Assembly (NCBI RefSeq): GCF_017876165.1
Contig: NZ_JAGINQ010000011.1
Coordinates: 62,001-126,000, forward strand
Direction: 5' to 3'
Origin: Azospirillum soli
Lineage (GTDB): Bacteria; Pseudomonadota; Alphaproteobacteria; Azospirillales; Azospirillaceae
Length of the DNA stretch: 64,000 bases
In this document: piece by piece, positions 32,709-41,838 of the stretch
How positions within the stretch are numbered: position 1 is the first letter of the stretch
How the letters are laid out: the number at the start of each line of letters is the position of its first letter
Notes under the pieces: model-generated
Told to the model about the DNA's origin: nothing
Database searches by the model: none
The model's input: only the letters and a program-made list of their open reading frames with translations
Position numbers and translations under genes: made by a program

Positions 32709-32968
32709 CGACCGTGACCTTCGATGCGCTCGCCGAACTGATCCGGCGTTCCGTGACCACCCTGCCGGCCGGGCACCACCTGTCCGAGGCAGACCAGCTG
32801 ACCGATCTGGGCATCGATTCGCTCACCCTGCTGAACATCATTATGGATGCGGCCTCGGTGCACGGCCTGGATTTGGCCCGGCTGTCCGAAGACCTGACGC
32901 CGCCGACCACAACGGCCGGTCTGCTGGACATGCTCAACCAGCTCGTCGCCCTTCCGGCCCCGGCGTGA
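32705..32968 (+). CDS. Peptidyl/acyl carrier protein
   Basis: 87 residues with the phosphopantetheine site in TDLGIDSLTLLNIIMDA (Ser in DSL). The A enzyme just upstream (4-nt overlap) presumably loads it, and the pathway's tailoring enzymes may act on the tethered amino acid. Predicted four-helix fold and acidic composition are normal for the family. Confidence 0.87.
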   Translation: MTTVTFDALAELIRRSVTTLPAGHHLSEADQLTDLGIDSLTLLNIIMDAASVHGLDLARLSEDLTPPTTTAGLLDMLNQLVALPAPA

Positions 32969-33909
32969 TGGAGTCGGGTACGATGGTCGCGACGCCCCAG
33001 CCGCAGGACCGACCGGAGCAGCTGAGCGCCGATTTCAAGGCGGTGCTCGCAGTGCGGCGGCTGTTCGGCAAGCCGGACGTGGCCGCCGCCCAGGCCGATC
33101 CGGCAGCGGCGCGCGCACGCACGGCCCGCTTCATCGCGTCCTTCGCCACCCCCGGCGCGCTGCCGCGCGATCCGGCGGACGGGGACGGCAGCGTTGGCCC
33201 CGTGCGATTCCGCCGCTTCCCGACGAACGGTGCGCATCGCGTGCCCGGCCAAGTGATCTACGTCCACGGAGGGGGACTGGTCTTCCACGATCTGGACTGC
33301 TTCGCCCCGGTGCTGGCCGGCTGGGCTGCGGCCGGCCGGAGCATCGTCGGACTCGACTACCCCAAGGCGCCGGAGACCAAACCGGCGTCCATCGTCGCGG
33401 CGGTCACCGGGGCCATCGCAGCGCTCGCCGAAACCGGCGACGAACCGCTCGTCCTGGCAGGCGACAGCATTGGCGGGCTGCTGGTTCTGCACGCGGCGTT
33501 GACGGCGCTGGCGGAGCGCCGGCCACGGCTGGTTCTGATCCACCCTGTGCTGAACCTCGACGACAGCCGGAGCTTTCCCTCCTACGAGCAATTCGGCGAG
33601 GGGTACCTGCTGGACCGTGACTTCATGGCGTGGTTCCGCGCATTGGCCCGTCAGGGGATGCCGCCGGGCTTCGACCCCCTCGCCCTCACGCCCGGCCAGG
33701 CGGCCCTGCTTGGCGAGATACGGCTGGTCAGTGCCGCGTGCGACATGCTGGCCGACGAGGCTAGGCTGTTCGCCGGGCAGCTCCGCACCCTGGGGGTGTT
33801 GGTCGATCACACGGTGCTGGGCGGAATGCCCCACGACTTCATCCTCTTCACCCAGCGATTGCTCTCCGCGCAAAAAATGGTTGAACAGACCTCTAGAATT
33901 TTCTCTTAA
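32965..33909 (+). CDS. Alpha/beta-hydrolase (HSL-type esterase)
   Basis: 314 residues. The oxyanion motif HGGG (in VIYVHGGGLVFHDL) and the nucleophile elbow GDSIGG identify the hormone-sensitive-lipase group; GMPHDF holds the catalytic His and SAACDML the Asp. It may hydrolyse an ester or amide of the product or edit a carrier. The gene may start at GTG 32965, overlapping the carrier gene by 4 nt, or at ATG 32968; either makes it part of the operon. Confidence 0.82.
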   Translation: MMESGTMVATPQPQDRPEQLSADFKAVLAVRRLFGKPDVAAAQADPAAARARTARFIASFATPGALPRDPADGDGSVGPVRFRRFPTNGAHRVPGQVIYVHGGGLVFHDLDCFAPVLAGWAAAGRSIVGLDYPKAPETKPASIVAAVTGAIAALAETGDEPLVLAGDSIGGLLVLHAALTALAERRPRLVLIHPVLNLDDSRSFPSYEQFGEGYLLDRDFMAWFRALARQGMPPGFDPLALTPGQAALLGEIRLVSAACDMLADEARLFAGQLRTLGVLVDHTVLGGMPHDFILFTQRLLSAQKMVEQTSRIFS

Positions 33910-33962
33910 TGAATGGTGCGCTAGCTCCATGCGCGCGCATAAATATACAGGAGAATGCCGCC

Positions 33963-34379
33963 ATGAGCCTTGATCAGGCGTTAAGGCACCAGATTGCCTT
34001 CTACGAAAACAAGCTCGAGTACGAAACGGACTCGTGGGACCTCTACATCGCCCTTCAGGAAGGGACGGATATCGTCATCGTCGATGCCCGCTCGGCGGAG
34101 GCCTACGCGACGGAGCATATTCCCGGCGCCATCAGCTTCCCGCACCGGACCATCACGGCGGAGACCGCGGCCGCCCTGAACCGGGACCGCCTGTACGTGA
34201 CGTACTGCGACGGCATCGGCTGTAACGCCTCGACCAAGAGCGCGGTGAAGCTTGCCCGCCTCGGCTTCCGGGTCAAGGAGTTGCTGGGCGGGCTCGACTG
34301 GTGGAAGCGTGACGGCTACGCGACCGAAGGCAAGGAAGCCCGTGACGGCACGCGGGTGGCCTGCGGGTGCGCCGGCTGA
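33963..34379 (+). CDS. Rhodanese-like sulfurtransferase domain protein
   Basis: 138 residues from the ATG at 33963, which has AGGAG 8 nt upstream; an in-frame ATG at 33909 is less likely. The rhodanese layout is clear: IVIVDARSAEAYATEHIPGAISFPH, then the active loop TYCDGIGCNASTKSA, then LGGLDWWKRDGYATEG. The catalytic Cys is in CDGIGC. Rhodaneses carry persulfide sulfur in the cytoplasm; a link of the product to sulfur chemistry or cyanide handling is only a guess. The terminal ACGCAG carries two more cysteines. Confidence 0.83.
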   Translation: MSLDQALRHQIAFYENKLEYETDSWDLYIALQEGTDIVIVDARSAEAYATEHIPGAISFPHRTITAETAAALNRDRLYVTYCDGIGCNASTKSAVKLARLGFRVKELLGGLDWWKRDGYATEGKEARDGTRVACGCAG

Positions 34380-34421
34380 CACACCCCGCCTGACCTTACA
34401 CCTGTAAGCGCGACCGCAGCA

Positions 34422-37400
34422 GTGGAACCGTCCGCACCGCAAGGTGCGGACGAAACGGGTGTCTGCGGCCTGATGGCGACGATCGCGATGGACCAGAACC
34501 CTTCCTTCCCGAACGCTCACCCGTCCGCCGAGAGCCACATGACGGCAACCGGGCCCATGCTGACGCTTCTCGCCGACATCTGGCGGGAGGTGCTGGACCT
34601 CAACCGGCCGATCGAACCGGCGGAGAGCTTCTTCGAGATCGGCGGGCATTCGCTGTCGGCCACGCTGGTCCTGTTCGAGGTGGCGGTGCGCACGGGCAAG
34701 GAGATCCCGGTCGGGGTATTTTTCAAGAACCCGCGGCTGGGTGACTTCGCCGTTGCCGTCGAAAGCTATCGGCCGGACGCACCCGACACCGCGCTGGGAA
34801 CCAACGCGGAGGCCGCGCCTGGGCGGCTCTCGTTCCAGCAGCGCCAGTTGTGGCTGATCGACCGGCTCGAAGGGTCCAGTGCGCAGTACAACGTGCTGCT
34901 GGCCTACCAATTGCGTGGCCCCCTGGACGTCGCGCGGCTGACGGATGCCTTCGGCCACCTGACCGCTCACCACCCCATCCTCAACACGGTCTATCGACTG
35001 GCTGGCGACGAGCCGGAGCAGGTCGTGCTCGCTCCAAGGCCGGTGCGGCTGCCCGTGGAAAACCTCGGCGCGCTGCCCTCCTCAGCGCGGGAGGAGGCGT
35101 GGCGTACGGCGGCACGGGAGATGGCGGGTATCGTCTTCGACCTGGAACAGGCACCGCCCGTGGCAGCACGTCTGCTGCGCTTGGCCGAGGGCGACCACGT
35201 TCTGCTGGTCACCGTACACCATATCGCCTTCGACGGCTGGTCGGCGGACGTCTTCCTGAAGGAACTGATCGCCCGTTACGAGGAGCAGGACGAGGCTGGG
35301 TCTCCGCCCTTCTCCTACACCACTTACGCTGAGCGGCAGGCGGCCGAGATGGTTGGCCCGCGACGGCGGATCCTTCTGGACTTCTGGCGGGCGGAACTGG
35401 CCGGCTTGGCTGAGCGTGCCGACCTCATCCCCGATTACCCGGCTCGGCTCGGCCGGCGCGGTGCCTGTGGAATGGTCCGGCGCCGGCTGGACGGGGCGGC
35501 CTTCGAAGCGTTGAAGACCTTGGCGGCGCGCGTCGACACCACCCTGTTCGTCGTGCTGTTCGGCCTGTATGCGCTGCTGGTGGCGCGGCACACCCGGTCG
35601 CGCGACGTCGTCATCGGCACACCCATGGCGAATCGGGGCCGGCTGGAACTGACCAGGGCCATCGGCTTTTTCGCCAACAGTCTGGTTCTGCGCCGCCCCG
35701 TGGACGCGAACCAGCCGCTGGCGGACTTTCTGCGCGAGACCGCAGCACAGGTCCAACGGGCGTTCGAGCACCAGGACATCCCCTTCGAACTTCTGGTCGA
35801 GGCGCTGTCGCCGCCGCGGTCGAATGGCCGCAACCCGCTGTTCGACATCGTCTTCGTGCTTCAGCACCGGCCAAAGCGGGGCATCGCCATGGGCGGGGCC
35901 GCCGTGGAGATCCTGCCCGTGGACAACACGCGGGCGAAGTTCGACCTGATCCTCAACGTGCTTATCGACGAGGACGGGCTGACCCTTGAGTTCGAGTTCG
36001 ATGCCGCGCTCTTCGATGCCGGCCGCATTGCCGCCATGGCGGACCAGTACCGGCATCTGGCCGAGACCGCCAGCGCCGCCCTCGGCTGCCCGATTGGGGA
36101 ACTGGACGCGCATCCGGCGAGCGAACGTGCGCTGCTGGCCGCCGTCAACGACACCGACCGGCTGCTGCCCTTCGCATCGGTGGCCGAGGCGTTCGCCGCC
36201 GTAGTGGCGCGGTGGCCGGTCCAGACGGCGATGATCGAGGGGGACACTCGTCTCGATTACCAGACGCTGGACCGTATGACCGACCACATGGCCGCGGCCT
36301 TGCGCCGCGTGGGGGTGGTGCCGGGGCATAGGGTCGGTCTGGCACTGCCGCGCGGCGCCGACGGTGTCGCCGCCATGCTGGCAATCCTCAAGTGTGGGGC
36401 CGCCTACGTTCCGCTCGACCTCGCCTACCCGCAGGAACGCCTGTCCTATATGGTGGAGGACGCGTCCATCGCGCACGTCATCGCTCGGAGCGACGCGGTG
36501 GCGCACTGGGACCAGGACGGCGGCTTTGCCGGCCGCGCGCGGATCCTCGATATTGACGCCCTGCGGATCGCGCCCGAAGAAGGGGCCGGACCATCGGTGT
36601 CGGCAGGGCCGGCCGACCCGGCGTATGTGATGTACACATCCGGTTCGACCGGCCGGCCGAAGGGTGTGGCCGTCCCGCAGGAGGGGATCCTGCGTCTCGT
36701 GCTCGATCCGGGCTACGTGACGGTGGGGCCGGAATCGCGCGTCCTGCATGCTTCCTCGGTGTCCTTCGACGCCTCCACCTTCGAGGTGTGGGCGCCGCTG
36801 CTTTCGGGCGGCACGCTGGTCATCCACCCCGGCGGCCCCTTCGACTTGGCCGCCCTGCTGGCCACGGTCGAAAACTGCCGGGTGGACACCACGTGGCTGA
36901 CGGCCGGAGCGCTGGACGGGCTGGTGGCGCTCGGGCCGGTCTTGCCGAACGCGCTGCGTCAGCTCCTTACCGGCGGTGACGTCGTGTCGGCGGCGGCGGT
37001 GCGCAAGCTGTACGATCACAACCCGGCATTGACCATCATCAATGGCTACGGCCCCACCGAGAACACCACCTTCACCTGCTGCCACGTCATCCCGCGCGAC
37101 CACGATCCGGCGGCACCGCTGCCGGTCGGGCGGCCGATTCGCGGCACGGCGGTGGAGATCCTCGACGACACCGGCCGGCCAGCGGGCATCGGTGTGCCCG
37201 GTGAACTGGTTGCCATCGGCCGTGGCGTGGGACTGGGCTATCTGAACCAGCCGGATCAGACCGCCGAACGCTTTTCCTTCGATTGCCCGTACGGGCTGTC
37301 CCGCAGCTATCGCACCGGCGATCTGGCGCGCTGGCGCCCGGACGGGCGGATCGACTTCCTGGGCCGGATGGACGGGCAGGTGAAGATCCGTGGCTTCCGC

Positions 37401-38807
37401 ATCGAACTGGGCGAGGTGGAAAAGGCGCTGGCCGGCGCCCCTGGCGTCGCCGAAGCCGCGGTGACCGTGCACGGCGCCGAGGCCGGAAGCAAGTTCCTTG
37501 TCGGCTGGGTCGCCGCAGCATCCGGCGGCACCGTGTCTCTCGACGCTGTCGATCGGTGGATGGCGCGCGCATTGCCGCAGCACCTGCGGCCGGCACGGGT
37601 GCTGGTCGTCGATAGCATCCCGATGACCATCAACGGCAAAGTGGACCGCAAGGCGCTGGCCACCCGCTACGGCACGCTAACCCTGGCGGGTGGCGGTACG
37701 GCGGCGTGCACGGCCACGGAAGCCCGGCTGGCCGGACTGTGGCAGGATCTGCTTTCGCTCGCCGGGCCGCCGGGGAGGGACGACGGTTTCTTCTCGCTGG
37801 GCGGCCACTCACTGCTGGCCGTCCGGCTGGTGGCCGGCATCAACGATGCCTGGGGCCTCGATTTCCCCATCCGCATCGTCTTCGATCATCCTACCGTGCG
37901 GGCCATGGGCAAGGCGGTGGACGAGGCGCTGGCGCAACGGGAGGAGGGCACGCCGGCAACGGCTGGACCGAACGCCGGGCGCCTGACCCCCATCACCGAC
38001 GGCATGCCGCCGACCTGGATCGCCATTCCCGGCATTGGCGCAACGGGGGCCGCGTTCCTGTCCATCGGCCGGGCGCTGGCCGCCCGCCGGGATGGCGGGC
38101 CGGTTACCGCCATCGAGCCGCGCGGCCTGTTCGACGACGCGGTGCCATGCCGAAGCATGGCCGAGATCGTCGCCGACACCCTCGATCTGATCCGGCGGTG
38201 TGCACCGGCCGGCCTCATCCGCCTGATGGGCCATTCCTTCGGTGGACGCGTCGCTTTTGAGGCCGCAGCGGCACTGGAGGCCGAGGGGCGGGCGGTGGAT
38301 CTGGTGCTGCTGGACGCCTTGCCCGGCAATACCCTCGTGGATGTCCGTGATCCCGGCTTCACGCCGGACGACGATGCCATTGCCGCTTGGCTGCTGCGGG
38401 CGGTCGGGCTGGGCGATATGGCGACCGGGCGGTCCGCCGTGGCGGCGCTGGGTGAGGCCGGTCTCGTCGCCGAGCGGCGCGTGGGTGCGCTTCTCGCCGT
38501 GGCGCGCGCTCAGTTCGAAGCCAACGGGGTCTACGATGCGGCCGGGCGCCGCTACGGCGGGCACGCGCTGCTGCTTTATGCCGAGGACAGCCTGATCGGG
38601 CGGCGAGATCCGCCGGCGATCCGCGCCGATCTCGCCCTCCACTGCCCCGGCGCCAGCATCGCCGTGGTGTCCGGCGATCACTTCTCCATGCTGCGCCTCG
38701 GCGACCATCTGGCTGCCGCCATCACTGCCTTTTCGCCGGCCTCCTCAAGACCGTCCCCGTCATCATTGCACCCGGCACCGCCACAGCTGCCAAACGAAGC
38801 GAGATAG
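34422..38807 (+). CDS. Non-ribosomal peptide synthetase, T-C-A-T-TE
   Basis: About 1461 residues. Domain order: T1 (Ser77 in GGHS), C (about 135-560, HHIAFDG at 266-272), A (about 590-1090, TSGSTGRPKG), T2 (GGHSLLAV, about Ser1130) and TE (GHSFGG, about 1270). Reading the A-domain pocket by hand gives D-A-F-W-L-G-G-T-F-K, the classic valine code. The C domain should join a donor from T1 to valine on T2, and the TE releases. T1 has no A domain of its own, so it must be loaded in trans, probably from the free A/T pair via the Cys hydrolase. The GTG start at 34422 lacks a ribosome site; ATGs at 34473, 34488 or 34539 are possible. Confidence 0.9.
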   Translation: MEPSAPQGADETGVCGLMATIAMDQNPSFPNAHPSAESHMTATGPMLTLLADIWREVLDLNRPIEPAESFFEIGGHSLSATLVLFEVAVRTGKEIPVGVFFKNPRLGDFAVAVESYRPDAPDTALGTNAEAAPGRLSFQQRQLWLIDRLEGSSAQYNVLLAYQLRGPLDVARLTDAFGHLTAHHPILNTVYRLAGDEPEQVVLAPRPVRLPVENLGALPSSAREEAWRTAAREMAGIVFDLEQAPPVAARLLRLAEGDHVLLVTVHHIAFDGWSADVFLKELIARYEEQDEAGSPPFSYTTYAERQAAEMVGPRRRILLDFWRAELAGLAERADLIPDYPARLGRRGACGMVRRRLDGAAFEALKTLAARVDTTLFVVLFGLYALLVARHTRSRDVVIGTPMANRGRLELTRAIGFFANSLVLRRPVDANQPLADFLRETAAQVQRAFEHQDIPFELLVEALSPPRSNGRNPLFDIVFVLQHRPKRGIAMGGAAVEILPVDNTRAKFDLILNVLIDEDGLTLEFEFDAALFDAGRIAAMADQYRHLAETASAALGCPIGELDAHPASERALLAAVNDTDRLLPFASVAEAFAAVVARWPVQTAMIEGDTRLDYQTLDRMTDHMAAALRRVGVVPGHRVGLALPRGADGVAAMLAILKCGAAYVPLDLAYPQERLSYMVEDASIAHVIARSDAVAHWDQDGGFAGRARILDIDALRIAPEEGAGPSVSAGPADPAYVMYTSGSTGRPKGVAVPQEGILRLVLDPGYVTVGPESRVLHASSVSFDASTFEVWAPLLSGGTLVIHPGGPFDLAALLATVENCRVDTTWLTAGALDGLVALGPVLPNALRQLLTGGDVVSAAAVRKLYDHNPALTIINGYGPTENTTFTCCHVIPRDHDPAAPLPVGRPIRGTAVEILDDTGRPAGIGVPGELVAIGRGVGLGYLNQPDQTAERFSFDCPYGLSRSYRTGDLARWRPDGRIDFLGRMDGQVKIRGFRIELGEVEKALAGAPGVAEAAVTVHGAEAGSKFLVGWVAAASGGTVSLDAVDRWMARALPQHLRPARVLVVDSIPMTINGKVDRKALATRYGTLTLAGGGTAACTATEARLAGLWQDLLSLAGPPGRDDGFFSLGGHSLLAVRLVAGINDAWGLDFPIRIVFDHPTVRAMGKAVDEALAQREEGTPATAGPNAGRLTPITDGMPPTWIAIPGIGATGAAFLSIGRALAARRDGGPVTAIEPRGLFDDAVPCRSMAEIVADTLDLIRRCAPAGLIRLMGHSFGGRVAFEAAAALEAEGRAVDLVLLDALPGNTLVDVRDPGFTPDDDAIAAWLLRAVGLGDMATGRSAVAALGEAGLVAERRVGALLAVARAQFEANGVYDAAGRRYGGHALLLYAEDSLIGRRDPPAIRADLALHCPGASIAVVSGDHFSMLRLGDHLAAAITAFSPASSRPSPSSLHPAPPQLPNEAR

Positions 38808-38811
38808 CATA

Positions 38812-39801
38812 ATGCCAGCCCTGAATTACGGATATGTCCTCGTATACATCTTGGTGACGGCTTACTCGGCTGTTTTCGTCAACATCAAGTTCACCGAGGT
38901 GTCGGCGATCCTGATCACCTTTTCGACGTTCTTCGTGTGCTGGTTCGTCTTCCTAACCGCCAACCGCGCCCGGCTGGGCGCGCTGGTCGCGCTGTGGCGG
39001 AGCGAGAAACGCTCCTACCTCATGGTCAACATCGCAACGCTGCTGAGCTGGATGGGCATGTTCTCCGCCCTGAAGCTCGTCAACGCGCCGGTGCAGACCG
39101 TCGTTTACATGTCGATCATTCCGCTGGTGACGGTGGTCCTGGGCGGGGAGTGGCGGCGCCTGTCGGCGCTGACGCGGTTGGCGGTCGGTGTCATCGGTGT
39201 GCTGGGCATGGTGGTGGCCTATACGCACCCCTCCATGGCTGACTTTGCGATCAACCGCCAGTTCGGCGGCGTGCTGCTGGCGCTGGGAGCGGGTGCCTGC
39301 GGCGCGGTCTTCATCGTGTCGTCCAGTGCTCTGCAAAAGCGGCACAGCCTGTCCACCAACGACCTGATCTGCATCCGGCTGCCGATCCTGCTGCTGTTCA
39401 CCGGTGCCATCTCACTGCCGGAACTGGTGCGGGTCTTCTCGTTGGAATTCGTCGGTAAGGCGCTGTTCCTGTCGGCGGTGGCGGTCATGGTGCCGGTGTG
39501 GATGTTGCAGCAGTCGATTACCAAGATCGGCGGTGTCCGCACGTCGGTCCTCATCCCGCTCGTGCCAATCACGGCGCTGGCCCTGGAGTGGCGCGAAGGC
39601 GTGACCGTCTCATTTCCGGCGTTGGTGGCGATCTGCCTGCAGTGCGCAGCGATCATGTGGACCTCGCTGTCACTCGCGCGGGCGCGGCAGGCCGTGGCCG
39701 CCGCCCCGACGGGCACCCCAGCTGGCGCCCCGACGCAGGCATCCTCGACGGTGCCGGTCACTGCCCAGCCGGTGACGGAGGTTGGCGCTCTCAAGGGCTG
39801 A
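38812..39801 (+). CDS. EamA-family (DMT) transporter
   Basis: 329 residues with about ten hydrophobic helices in two repeats of five, typical of drug/metabolite exporters. Basic loops (TANRARLGALVALWRSEKRSY) and a Pro/Thr/Ala-rich cytoplasmic tail of about 40 residues are present. It follows the NRPS by 4 nt and is the last gene of the plus-strand operon, so export or self-resistance for the product is likely. No TonB receptor or periplasmic siderophore protein is in the cluster. Confidence 0.83.
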   Translation: MPALNYGYVLVYILVTAYSAVFVNIKFTEVSAILITFSTFFVCWFVFLTANRARLGALVALWRSEKRSYLMVNIATLLSWMGMFSALKLVNAPVQTVVYMSIIPLVTVVLGGEWRRLSALTRLAVGVIGVLGMVVAYTHPSMADFAINRQFGGVLLALGAGACGAVFIVSSSALQKRHSLSTNDLICIRLPILLLFTGAISLPELVRVFSLEFVGKALFLSAVAVMVPVWMLQQSITKIGGVRTSVLIPLVPITALALEWREGVTVSFPALVAICLQCAAIMWTSLSLARARQAVAAAPTGTPAGAPTQASSTVPVTAQPVTEVGALKG

Positions 39802-40066
39802 GTTGTCGCCGCCGCATTGCGCCGACCCGCAGCGGATGAGAAAGGGCGCCGCGGCGGGTTCCTCCCTTTGCGCAGCATGGGGAAGGGTAGGGTGGGTGCC
39901 TGATGCAACGGCCTTTTTCTTCTTAGATCCGTGGTGCGCGAAGCGGGGGTAGACCCCCCTCTCCCCAACCCCTCCACCATCAAAGGGGCCATGGGAGGCG
40001 TGCACCATCTTCTGCTGAGCCCGCGCGACGATCACGGGAAAGCGAAACACCTGCATGGGGGAACGC

Positions 40067-41248
40067 ATGTTTCATCACAGCGAGACGGCATCGGCCGATG
40101 TCGTCGTGATCGGCGCCGGCATCCTGGGCCTGTTCACGGCCTATCATCTGGCGATCCTGGGCGTTGGCCGCGTACACCTTATTGAACGGCAGGTGCCGAC
40201 CGCCGGATCGAGCGGGCGCACCGGGGCGCTGATCCGCTCGACCTACGACAACGAGGCGGAAGCGCGGCTGGCTCTGGCCTCCCTGCCCGTATTCCGCGAA
40301 TGGGGAGAGCGGATCGGCGGCAGTTGCGGCTTCCGGCCCACCGGGCTGCTCACCCTGGTCCCGCGGCAGGATGCCGATGGCTTCCGAGCGCTGGTTGCGG
40401 CGCAGCGGAGCTGGGGCGTTGACGTCGCGCTTGCCGATGCTGCGCAGGCGATGGAGTGCACGCCCCTGTTGCGCCTGGACGAGGCGGTCGGCGCCCTGTC
40501 CCACGAGGCGACGGCCGGTTGCTGTGACCCGATCCTGGCCTGCCGCGCCTTGCATGCGCGAGCCGCCGGCATGGGCGTCACCTTCGGGTTCGGCGACGGC
40601 GCGCTGGCCCTTCAGGCGTCGGGGGATCGGATCACCGGGGTGCGGACGGCACAGGGCACCATCGCGGCCGGCGCCGTGGTGGTGGCGGCCGGCACCGGCG
40701 CGGCCACAATCCTGGGCAGCGTCGGCATCGACCTCGGCCTGGTGCCGCACGGCTCACGCGTCATGGTGTTTCACCCCTGGCATCTTCCCGAAGACGCGGG
40801 CCTTCCGACGATCATCGACCATGTGCAGCAGGCGTGGTTTCGGCCGATGCCGGGCAACGGCCTTCTGGTCGGCAATGAATTCGGCGGGCAGCGCGGTTGG
40901 AACGGTGCGGACGGCGACATGGAAGTCCCTGCTGACCTGGTGGCCGACTACCGTCGGGTCCTGTCCAACCGCTTCGACCGCGTGGACGGCGCCGCGTTGC
41001 GCGGAGCGTGGTCGGGCGTCTTTGTCATGAGCCCCGATGGCCGGCCGATCCTCGGCCCCGCCCCCGGCTATGCCAACCTACTCCTGGCGGTGGGCGACAG
41101 CGGGACATCGTTCAAGACGGCACCGGCCATCGGGCTTGCTCTGGCGGAAACGCTGCTTCGAGGACGGGCGGACAGCGTCGCTATCGACGCCTTCGCGCCC
41201 CGACTGGTGCCGAAAGGCGATCCGGTGGCAGTGACCGTGTCGCGTTGA
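40067..41248 (+). CDS. DAO-family FAD-dependent oxidoreductase
   Basis: 393 residues from the ATG at 40067, which has GGGGGA 5 nt upstream; an in-frame ATG lies 12 nt earlier. N-terminal DVVVIGAGILGLFTAYHLA and GRTGALIRSTYDN are typical of glycine/sarcosine/D-amino-acid oxidases; the C-terminal MSPDGRPILGPAPG and GDSGTSFKTAPAIG complete the flavin site. In formycin/s56-p1-type pathways a flavin enzyme of this superfamily cleaves the N-N intermediate to hydrazinoacetate. It could also oxidise an unrelated amine. It lies 265 bp from the exporter and may have its own promoter; no other gene fits the role in the cluster. Confidence 0.82.
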   Translation: MFHHSETASADVVVIGAGILGLFTAYHLAILGVGRVHLIERQVPTAGSSGRTGALIRSTYDNEAEARLALASLPVFREWGERIGGSCGFRPTGLLTLVPRQDADGFRALVAAQRSWGVDVALADAAQAMECTPLLRLDEAVGALSHEATAGCCDPILACRALHARAAGMGVTFGFGDGALALQASGDRITGVRTAQGTIAAGAVVVAAGTGAATILGSVGIDLGLVPHGSRVMVFHPWHLPEDAGLPTIIDHVQQAWFRPMPGNGLLVGNEFGGQRGWNGADGDMEVPADLVADYRRVLSNRFDRVDGAALRGAWSGVFVMSPDGRPILGPAPGYANLLLAVGDSGTSFKTAPAIGLALAETLLRGRADSVAIDAFAPRLVPKGDPVAVTVSR

Positions 41249-41311
41249 ACGGGCAGCGCACCCCGGAACAGCACAAACACATGTGCCAGTGTGGTGTATT
41301 CCGGAGGGCCT

Positions 41312-41625
41312 TCACGGCGCCACGGCGACACCCTCGGTTTGAGCATAATAGCGTGCTTCGGCCTCGGCCGGAGGAATGTCGCCGATGGGTTCGAGCAGGC
41401 GGCGGTGGTTGAACCAGTCCACCCACTCCAGGGTGCGCAGCGGGCCGGAGCGCTTGCTCTGGTCACGCTCCGCCTGCCGGACTCAGCCCCGCAGCGTCTC
41501 GGGAATGCAGCCGATCTTCGCCGCGATTGAGCGGATCGCCGCCCACTGCGAGGCGTGTTCCCTGGCGTGGTTCAATCAGCCATTCCACGCGAAGTGCGGA
41601 AGAACCGGAAAAGGGGACCACCTCA
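41312..41625 (-). mobile_element. Decayed IS3-family remnant (orfA/orfB fragments)
   Basis: Reading the minus strand from about 41570, WAAIRSIAAKIGCIPETLRG is an IS3 OrfA fragment. It meets a TGA where the family has Trp (R-W-V), then VRQAERDQSKRSGPLRT joins an OrfB C-terminus, EWVDWFNHRRLLEPIGDIPP, ending at the stop at 41312. The catalytic part is deleted. Its outer end carries GGGGACCACCTCA (41613-41625), the same terminal repeat as the remnant at 51641-51957. The other end of this copy is not found. Nothing here can be mobile by itself. Confidence 0.78.
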
Positions 41626-41838
41626 CGCGAATCTTTGCCATAAGCCAAGCGTGTTGTGCAGGAAAATATTTGTATTCTTATGACGTGACGGTTCTTTGTC
41701 TATTTTTCTGATAGCATTTATTGGATAATGGCGCCTTGAATTTCCACCCCTTTTGATGGAGTGTGGAAGCGGTGGTCAAAATCCATGAATATTGACTACG
41801 AAAGAATGCATTTCGCCTATCGGTGAGAGTTTAGTCAG

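Noticed and set aside
35082..37583. Minus-strand open frame of 833 codons opposite the NRPS
   Set aside because: Same GC-bias shadow; no motif, while the plus strand has complete C, A, T and TE signatures.
39802..40066. Terminator or small RNA after the exporter gene
   Set aside because: A short GGGGGT/ACCCCC stem at about 39942-39956 is too small, and no promoter or T-run accompanies it.
24608..41248. Classical hydroxamate siderophore cluster
   Set aside because: N-hydroxylase, Dab aminotransferase and GNAT would fit, but there is no IucA/IucC synthetase, TonB receptor, ferric-siderophore reductase or Fur-like box, and cupin plus MetRS-like genes are better explained by N-N bond formation. 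Kept as the main alternative.
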